The position numbers were made by a program, and so were the translations under genes. A stretch of 11,157 bases of DNA from Pseudomonadota bacterium. GTDB taxonomy: Bacteria > Pseudomonadota > Gammaproteobacteria > Burkholderiales > Burkholderiaceae_C. Numbering within the stretch: the stretch's first letter is position 1; each line of letters opens with the position of its first letter. The DNA lies in assembly GCA_023436025.1 (NCBI GenBank), contig JAEZKX010000302.1, positions 1 through 11,157 of the forward strand. Direction: 5' to 3'. This document shows, one piece after another, positions 6,599 to 11,157 of the stretch. The notes below the pieces were generated by a model. That model was not told the DNA's origin. It saw only the letters and a list, made by a program, of their open reading frames with translations, and did not search any database.

Positions 6599-8869
6599 TC
6601 ACGCGCCGGTGCCGGCGCGCGAGGTCGGTGCCGCCCCAAGCGGCCGCCCACCGGGGCCGCCGCTGAAGGTCTGCCACTGCTGCGGCTCGACCTCGCCCAC
6701 GCCGGGGCGGCTGTAGTCGCACACGCCCTGCGGGAAGGCGGCCTGCATGCGCGTCCACTGGGCGTCGGTGAAGGCCACCGCGTAGTCCAGGCGGCGCAGC
6801 GGCTTGAGCTGGCACTTCATGATGTCGCTGGTCAGGTCCTCGCCCGCGGCCACCCGCGTGTCGCGCCACACCGGCCACTCGGCATCGGTCGGCGTGTAAA
6901 GCGCGGCGGCGCCGGCACCCACGATGGTGGAGGCCTGGCTCGGATCGGCCCCGGTGTTGCACACATTGGGGTCGGTGCTCCAGCCGGCCGCGGCACGCCA
7001 GCACTTGTCGACGGCGTCGGCCGGCCTGTTGGCGACGATCTTGGCGCGCAGCGGCCGGTCGGAGCGGTCGGCTTCCACCGCCGTCAGCCAGGCGTTCAGG
7101 GTGTCGAAGCGCATGGCGGCGTAGTCGGGCGGGTTGCCCTTGCGGCGGAAGATCACGTGGTTGTCGGCATCGCCCCAGTGCGCAAGGATGCGGTTGCGGA
7201 TCACCCAGGTGCGGAAGTCGTAGTGCTCCTCCACGATGTTGAACATCACGTCGGCGATGATCGCGACCTCGCCCAGGCCCTTGCCGTGCGGAACGCGCCC
7301 CGACGCATGGGTCAGTTCGGCGGCGCCGGCATCGGCCTGCATGCGCCCCGCCTGCCAGCGGCCGTTGATGTCGTAGCCGCCGATCGCCTCGTTGAGCTTG
7401 AGGAACTGCTCCACCGTGATCTGGCCGGCCTGCAGCGCGCGCAGGCCGTACTGGATGCCGACGTTGTCGTGCGGCGACTTCGCGTAGCCGGTCTGGTCGC
7501 GCGGGCCGAAGATGGCGATGTTGAAGTCCTGCAGCGTGCAGCGGATGCCGGTCGGGTTGGCCGCGGACCAGCGGTTGGGATGCGTGCCGCAGCCCTGTCC
7601 GCCCACCTCGGGGTCCATGTAGAAGGCGGTGCGGCTGGCCATGTTGACGTTGGCCGGGCCTTCGCAGACCTCGTGGTAGCGGTGGCCGGCGATGTTGGCG
7701 CGGTCCATCATGGTGTAGGTCTCGCCGCCGGCGCCGCCGTCGTAGTAGCGCTTGAGCAGGCCGCAATCGGCGAACTCGCGCCCGGTGGTCCAGGTGTCCT
7801 GCCAGCCGTCGGCGGGCAGGATGCCCTGCAGCAGGCCGGGATAGTTGGACGCATGCAGGTGCTGCTGGTGGGCGCCGCCCGAGCTGCCGTCCGCCGTGGT
7901 GAAGCGGATCTCGCCATAGGTTTCGGTGATGTGCTCCTTGAGCATCATCACGGTCTCGGCGGAGGTCACGTCGTTGCAGTGCGAGCCGTAGTTGGTCATC
8001 TCCGACGAGGCCACCATGAAGCCGCGGCGCAGCGCGTTGTGGTCCATCACGCTGCCGGGCGCCACCTGCGTGCGGCCGAACTCGCAGCCCGAGCCGAACT
8101 TCCAGTGCAGCTTGCCGTTCCACGAATCGGGGCGCGCGTACGGGGTCCAGCCGCGCACCGGGTCGGCCGGGTTGGCCAGGTAGGCGATGTCGTACTTGCC
8201 GCGGTTGGCCACGCCACGCTCGATGCGCACGATGTAGGGCACCGTCTTGCCCTCGTCGGTGGTGGTCGTGGCGACGAGGTTGGCCGCCGGCGGATTGGCC
8301 GGATCGTAGGTGGCGAAGGTGTCGGACAGCGTGCGGTACTGGTAGCGGTACACCGGCGCCGCGATGTTGCACTGGTCGTCGACCGGATCGCCCAGGTCGG
8401 GGTTGTTGGCCGTGGGCGCGGCGACCTTGGTCGTGCACTCCCACTGGTCCAGCTGCGGCCCGGAGAACACCGGCCCGCCCTTGGGATGGTTGCGGATCAC
8501 GAGGTGCGCGCTGGCGCCGTTGGGGGCCTCGGCCACCAGCCGGTTGTCGCCGTCCACCAGGCCTTCGACCAGCCCCATGGTGCGGCCGTTGGCGCGCACC
8601 GCGAAGGCGCTGCTCACATCCTGGCCGTTGAGCAACATCTTCACCGCGCCTGGCGCGGTCGACGAGCCCGGCGGGATGGTCATCTCCACCAGCGCCTGGC
8701 CGCCGGACACCAGGTCGGCGCGGTTGCCCAGGACCGAGAGTTGCACGGCGGGGTCCGCGGGCGCAGGGGCGGGAGCCACCGGCAGGTCCCTGCCGCCTCC
8801 ACCGCCGCCGCAGCCCGCGAGCAACGCGGTGAATGCCGCACTGGCCAGTGCGATCGAAGCCTTCTTCAT
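6599..8869 (-). CDS. Secreted lipoprotein of the DUF6351 type, alpha/beta-hydrolase-like
   Basis: This 756-residue protein starts at ATG 8867-8869 with AAGGAG (8878-8883) 8 nt upstream. A signal peptide ends in the lipobox LLAGC, so Cys20 is lipidated; six glycines then a Pro/Ala linker (27-40) follow. Absence of Asp at +2 suggests outer-membrane placement. Residues 41-130 look like a beta-rich domain (LSVLGNRADLVSGGQALVEM, VKMLLNGQDVSSAF). The core carries GSSGG at 328-332, a G-x-S-x-G nucleophile-elbow candidate with Ser330, followed by AHQQHLHASNYPGLLQGILP. WGDADNH (565-571) could supply the acid and His. Twelve cysteines remain in the mature part, suggesting disulfides. I recognise the family as DUF6351 from memory (fairly confident); its function is not established. 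Esterase activity, as in tannase or polyester depolymerases, is inference. It is divergent from a LysR gene that probably controls it. Confidence 0.85.
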   Translation of the reverse strand: MKKASIALASAAFTALLAGCGGGGGGRDLPVAPAPAPADPAVQLSVLGNRADLVSGGQALVEMTIPPGSSTAPGAVKMLLNGQDVSSAFAVRANGRTMGLVEGLVDGDNRLVAEAPNGASAHLVIRNHPKGGPVFSGPQLDQWECTTKVAAPTANNPDLGDPVDDQCNIAAPVYRYQYRTLSDTFATYDPANPPAANLVATTTTDEGKTVPYIVRIERGVANRGKYDIAYLANPADPVRGWTPYARPDSWNGKLHWKFGSGCEFGRTQVAPGSVMDHNALRRGFMVASSEMTNYGSHCNDVTSAETVMMLKEHITETYGEIRFTTADGSSGGAHQQHLHASNYPGLLQGILPADGWQDTWTTGREFADCGLLKRYYDGGAGGETYTMMDRANIAGHRYHEVCEGPANVNMASRTAFYMDPEVGGQGCGTHPNRWSAANPTGIRCTLQDFNIAIFGPRDQTGYAKSPHDNVGIQYGLRALQAGQITVEQFLKLNEAIGGYDINGRWQAGRMQADAGAAELTHASGRVPHGKGLGEVAIIADVMFNIVEEHYDFRTWVIRNRILAHWGDADNHVIFRRKGNPPDYAAMRFDTLNAWLTAVEADRSDRPLRAKIVANRPADAVDKCWRAAAGWSTDPNVCNTGADPSQASTIVGAGAAALYTPTDAEWPVWRDTRVAAGEDLTSDIMKCQLKPLRRLDYAVAFTDAQWTRMQAAFPQGVCDYSRPGVGEVEPQQWQTFSGGPGGRPLGAAPTSRAGTGA

Positions 8870-8910
8870 CTTGCTGTCTCCTTCCGTTGGGGGTCTGCCC
8901 GGATGCGGCG

Positions 8911-8945
8911 GCGATAGTAGGATCGCGATTGATTCGCTGCATCGC
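8911..8945. promoter_or_regulatory. Candidate LysR operator cluster in the divergent gap
   Basis: GCGAT (8925-8929) and ATCGC (8941-8945) form an inverted repeat with an exact T-N11-A core, the standard LysR recognition geometry. A second pair, GCGAT (8911-8915) and ATCGC (8922-8926), lies next to it with a shorter N6 spacing and overlaps the first by two bases. Two adjacent dyads with different spacing resemble the recognition-site plus activation-site layout of LysR promoters. On the minus strand a -10-like TACTAT (8919-8914) falls within the second dyad, facing the lipoprotein gene. The repeats are read directly; their role is inferred. Confidence 0.6.
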
Positions 8946-8969
8946 ATTTTTTCGATGGAGTGATCGAAG

Positions 8970-9905
8970 ATGCAGATCACCGACCTGAACCTCTCCACGC
9001 GCCAGGTGCGGGCCTTCCTGGCCCTGGCCGAACAGAAGAACTTCACCCGCGCAGCCCAGCAGTGCCACCTGTCGCAATCGGCGTTCAGCGCGCTCATCCG
9101 CACGCTGGAGGACGCCATCGGCATCCGCCTGTTCGACCGCAACACGCGCAACGTCGAACTCACCGCCGAAGGCCGCCTGTTCCTGGGCGGCGCCTCGCGG
9201 CTGATGGACGACCTGCAATCGGCGCTGCAGGACCTCGGCGAGCATGCGGCCAGGCGGCGCGGCCGCGCCTCCATCGCCGCCCTGCCCTCCATCGCCGCCG
9301 GCTGGCTGCCCGACATCCTGGCCAAGTTCCGCGAGCGCTATCCCGGCATCGAGCTGGCCGTGGCCGACGTGCTGTCGGACAGCTGCGTCGAGTCGGTGCG
9401 CAGCGGCCGGGCCGACTTCTCGCTGGCCCCCGTGAAGGCGGCGGGCCCGGAGTTGCAGACGGAGCTGTTCTGCGAGGACGGCTTCCACCTGGTGTGCCGG
9501 CGCGACAACCCGCTGGCGCGCCGCCGCAAGCTCGAACTGGCAGACCTGGCCGGCGAGCCCTTCATCCACCTCTCGCGCAGCAGCAGCGTGCGCCAGCACG
9601 TCGAAGCCGCCATCCACCCCGCGCGCATGACCAACGTGATGGAACTCGACCAGCTCAGCACGGTCGCAGGCATGGTGCGCGCGGGCCTGGGCGTGTCGGT
9701 GGTGCCGACGCTGACGCTGTTCCACTTCATGAGCCCCGAGCTGGTGACCCGGCCCATCGAGGCGCCGGGCCTGCGGCGCCAGATCTTCGTGATCTTCCGC
9801 AGCGACCGCAGCCCGTCGGTGGCGGCGCGCACCCTGCTCGATTTCCTGCTCGAGCACCGGCCCTCCGACCGCAAGCTCCTGAAGACTTCGGTACGCAGGC
9901 GCTAA
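8970..9905 (+). CDS. LysR-type transcriptional regulator
   Basis: This 311-residue protein has the canonical LysR layout. The N-terminal winged helix-turn-helix (about 8-68) reads LSTRQVRAFLALAEQKNFTR, then LSQSAFSALIRTLEDAIGIR and LFDRNTRNVELTAEG. A linker helix follows to about 95, then a periplasmic-binding-protein-like effector domain (about 97-298) with GLGVSVVPT, typical of the family. ATG 8970 is preceded by GGAG (8957-8960) at 9 nt. It is transcribed divergently from the DUF6351-type lipoprotein gene across a 100-nt gap holding a T-N11-A dyad, so that gene is its probable target along with itself. The AtuA-type gene downstream on the same strand, 132 nt away, may also belong to the regulon. 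This protein is of a different LysR subtype from the one at 3391. The inducer is unknown. Confidence 0.93.
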   Translation: MQITDLNLSTRQVRAFLALAEQKNFTRAAQQCHLSQSAFSALIRTLEDAIGIRLFDRNTRNVELTAEGRLFLGGASRLMDDLQSALQDLGEHAARRRGRASIAALPSIAAGWLPDILAKFRERYPGIELAVADVLSDSCVESVRSGRADFSLAPVKAAGPELQTELFCEDGFHLVCRRDNPLARRRKLELADLAGEPFIHLSRSSSVRQHVEAAIHPARMTNVMELDQLSTVAGMVRAGLGVSVVPTLTLFHFMSPELVTRPIEAPGLRRQIFVIFRSDRSPSVAARTLLDFLLEHRPSDRKLLKTSVRRR

Positions 9906-10037
9906 GGGTTTTCCCACGGCATTGATCGGCGGTTTCGCTGAGTCGAGCCAAACAATCCATTTCTCCGTGAGGCGGCGCGCGCCTAACCTGCGCATCTTTC
10001 CGCGCGGAACGCGAGCGCGGTGGCAACAGGACCGAGG
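9906..10037. other. Intergenic region upstream of the AtuA-type gene
   Basis: This 132-nt gap separates lysR from the AtuA-type gene. It holds two short perfect palindromes, GGCGCGCGCC (9974-9983) and TTCCGCGCGGAA (9998-10009), the second 28 nt before the start codon. The AT-richer stretch 9950-9966 may hold a promoter, but no convincing -35/-10 pair is seen. There is no clear terminator after lysR. In DNA this GC-rich the palindromes could be chance. Confidence 0.35.
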
Positions 10038-11157
10038 ATGAGACGAAACGGAGAGCAGCCCGCGCTGCTGCGCATCGGCTGCGGCGCCGGCTTTTCCGGC
10101 GACCGGTGGGACGCCGGCGCGCCGGTGGTGCAGACGCTGGCCGAGGCCGGCGGGCCCGCTGTGATGATCTACGAGACGCTGGCCGAGCGCACGCTGGCGC
10201 TGGCCCAGCTGCGCCGGCGCGCCGATCCCACGCAGGGCTTCGAGCCGACCCTGGCGCGCTTCCTGCGTCCGGTGCTGGCCACCTGCGTCGAGGCCGGCAT
10301 TCCCATCGTCGGCAATTTCGGCGCCGCCCATCCGGCCGGCGCGGCGGCCTGCATCCAGGCGCTTGCGCGCGAGTTCCGCCTGCCGCCGCTGCGGGTGGCG
10401 GTGGTGCACGGGGACGACCTGCTGGCCACGCTGCAGCCGCAGCGACTGCGCGAGCTGCTGCCCGCGGCCTTGCGCGACACGCCGCTGGTCAGCGCCAACG
10501 TCTACCTGGGCGCGCGCCAGATCGCCGATGCCCTGGCCGCCGGCGCGCAGGTGGTGGTCACCGGCCGGGTCGCCGATCCGTCGCTGGCGCTGGGGCCGCT
10601 GCTCGCGCACTTCGGCTGGCGCGACGACGACTGGGGGCGTCTGGCCGCCGGCACCATGGCCGGCCACCTGCTCGAATGCGGCGCCCAGGTCACCGGCGGC
10701 TACTTCGCCGACCCGGGCCGCAAGGACGTGCCGGGACTCGCCGACGTCGGCTACCCCATCGCCGAGGTGCAGGACGACGGCCGCTTCGTCGTCACCAAGG
10801 CGGCGGGCACCGGCGGCTGCGTCACGCGGCAGACGGTCACCGAGCAGCTGCTCTACGAGATCCACGACCCCGCGGCCTACCTCACGCCCGACGTGGTGGC
10901 CGACATCTCCCACTGCATCGTGGAGGAGGTCGGCGCGAACCGGGTGGAGGTGACCGGCATCCGCGGCCACGCGCGCCCGGCCACCCTGAAGGCCACCGTC
11001 TGCTACGACGGCGGCTGGCTGGCCGAGGGCGAGATCTCGTACGCCGGCCCCAACGCCGGCGCGCGTGCGCGGCTGGCCGGCGACATCGTCGCGCAGCGCG
11101 TGCAGCGCCGCTTCCCGGACATCCGGGTGCGGCAGGACCTGGTGGGCATCGCCAGCG
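10038..11157 (+). CDS. AtuA/DUF1446 family protein (acyclic terpene utilization AtuA-like), 3' truncated by the window
   Basis: The frame runs without a stop from ATG 10038 to the window end (373 residues seen; relatives are about 450-600). Family signatures include RIGCGAGFSGDRWDAG near the N-terminus, YETLAERTLALAQLRR (45-60), VVVTGRVADPSLALGPLLAH (172-191), GHLLECGAQVTGGYFADPG (209-227) and TKAAGTGGCVTRQTVTEQLL (253-272). AGGA at 10028-10031 lies 6 nt before ATG; an in-frame GTG at 10020 is a less likely start. AtuA belongs to the Pseudomonas citronellol/geraniol catabolic cluster, but its biochemical role is not settled. The family is widespread in betaproteobacteria outside that pathway, often beside acyl-CoA enzymes, so terpene use is not implied here. 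The rest of the likely operon lies to the right. Confidence 0.9.
   Translation, partial: MRRNGEQPALLRIGCGAGFSGDRWDAGAPVVQTLAEAGGPAVMIYETLAERTLALAQLRRRADPTQGFEPTLARFLRPVLATCVEAGIPIVGNFGAAHPAGAAACIQALAREFRLPPLRVAVVHGDDLLATLQPQRLRELLPAALRDTPLVSANVYLGARQIADALAAGAQVVVTGRVADPSLALGPLLAHFGWRDDDWGRLAAGTMAGHLLECGAQVTGGYFADPGRKDVPGLADVGYPIAEVQDDGRFVVTKAAGTGGCVTRQTVTEQLLYEIHDPAAYLTPDVVADISHCIVEEVGANRVEVTGIRGHARPATLKATVCYDGGWLAEGEISYAGPNAGARARLAGDIVAQRVQRRFPDIRVRQDLVGIAS

Noticed and set aside
8870..9325. Extension of the lipoprotein to 908 residues
   Set aside because: It runs antisense through the divergent lysR, and the lipoprotein signal peptide with its own AAGGAG marks the true start at 8869.
9974..9983. 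GGCGCGCGCC palindrome as an operator
   Set aside because: It is pure G/C and frequent by chance at this composition. Nothing else nearby supports a regulatory role.
6504..10970. Minus-strand open frame of 1488 codons
   Set aside because: It crosses the lipoprotein, lysR and AtuA genes in non-matching frames. It encodes low-complexity Arg/Ala/Gly/His-rich sequence with no family features, as expected of a shadow frame in very GC-rich DNA.

Overview
The window is very GC-rich and densely coded. Its gene types point to a betaproteobacterium of the order Burkholderiales: a Bug/TctC-type periplasmic binding protein, two LysR-type regulators each divergent from an enzyme gene, a glycine-run secreted lipoprotein of the DUF6351 type, and an AtuA/DUF1446 protein. 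This placement is inferred from gene content and composition; no rRNA or other marker gene is present. I see no tRNA, insertion sequence, CRISPR array or phage gene.

Layout from left to right. (1) 1-76 is the 3' end of a plus-strand gene entering from outside. (2) 81-3314, minus strand, is a tight three-gene operon: Rieske non-heme iron oxygenase (2031-3314), then a TauD/TfdA-type Fe(II)/2-oxoglutarate dioxygenase (1109-2020), then a Bug-family solute-binding protein (81-1085). Gaps are 10 and 23 nt. (3) 3315-3390 is a 76-nt divergent regulatory region with a perfect TTGATC-CA-GATCAA inverted repeat. (4) 3391-4320, plus strand, is a LysR regulator of the NahR/NodD-like type. (5) 4421-6520, plus strand, is a TonB-dependent outer-membrane receptor that probably starts at TTG. 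(6) A hairpin lies in the convergent gap at 6521-6598. (7) 6599-8869, minus strand, is a large secreted lipoprotein with a serine-hydrolase-like GSSGG motif. (8) 8870-8969 is a second divergent regulatory region with a GCGAT-N11-ATCGC element. (9) 8970-9905, plus strand, is a second LysR regulator. (10) 10038-11157, plus strand, is an AtuA/DUF1446 family protein cut by the window end.

The first half reads as an uptake-and-oxidation module for an unidentified small organic molecule, probably an aromatic or other carboxylic acid. A periplasmic binding protein captures a ligand, and two mechanistically different oxygenases act in the cytoplasm. The divergent LysR probably senses the substrate or a product. 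The receptor could supply an outer-membrane route, but that link rests only on position. The second half pairs a secreted, disulfide-rich hydrolase-like lipoprotein with its own divergent LysR, followed by the AtuA protein, possibly the first gene of an acyl or terpenoid catabolic operon continuing outside the window.

Nothing here is clearly a wholly new system. The most interesting items are the Rieske plus Fe/2OG pairing with an orphan binding protein, the uncharacterised DUF6351-type lipoprotein, and the two candidate LysR operators.
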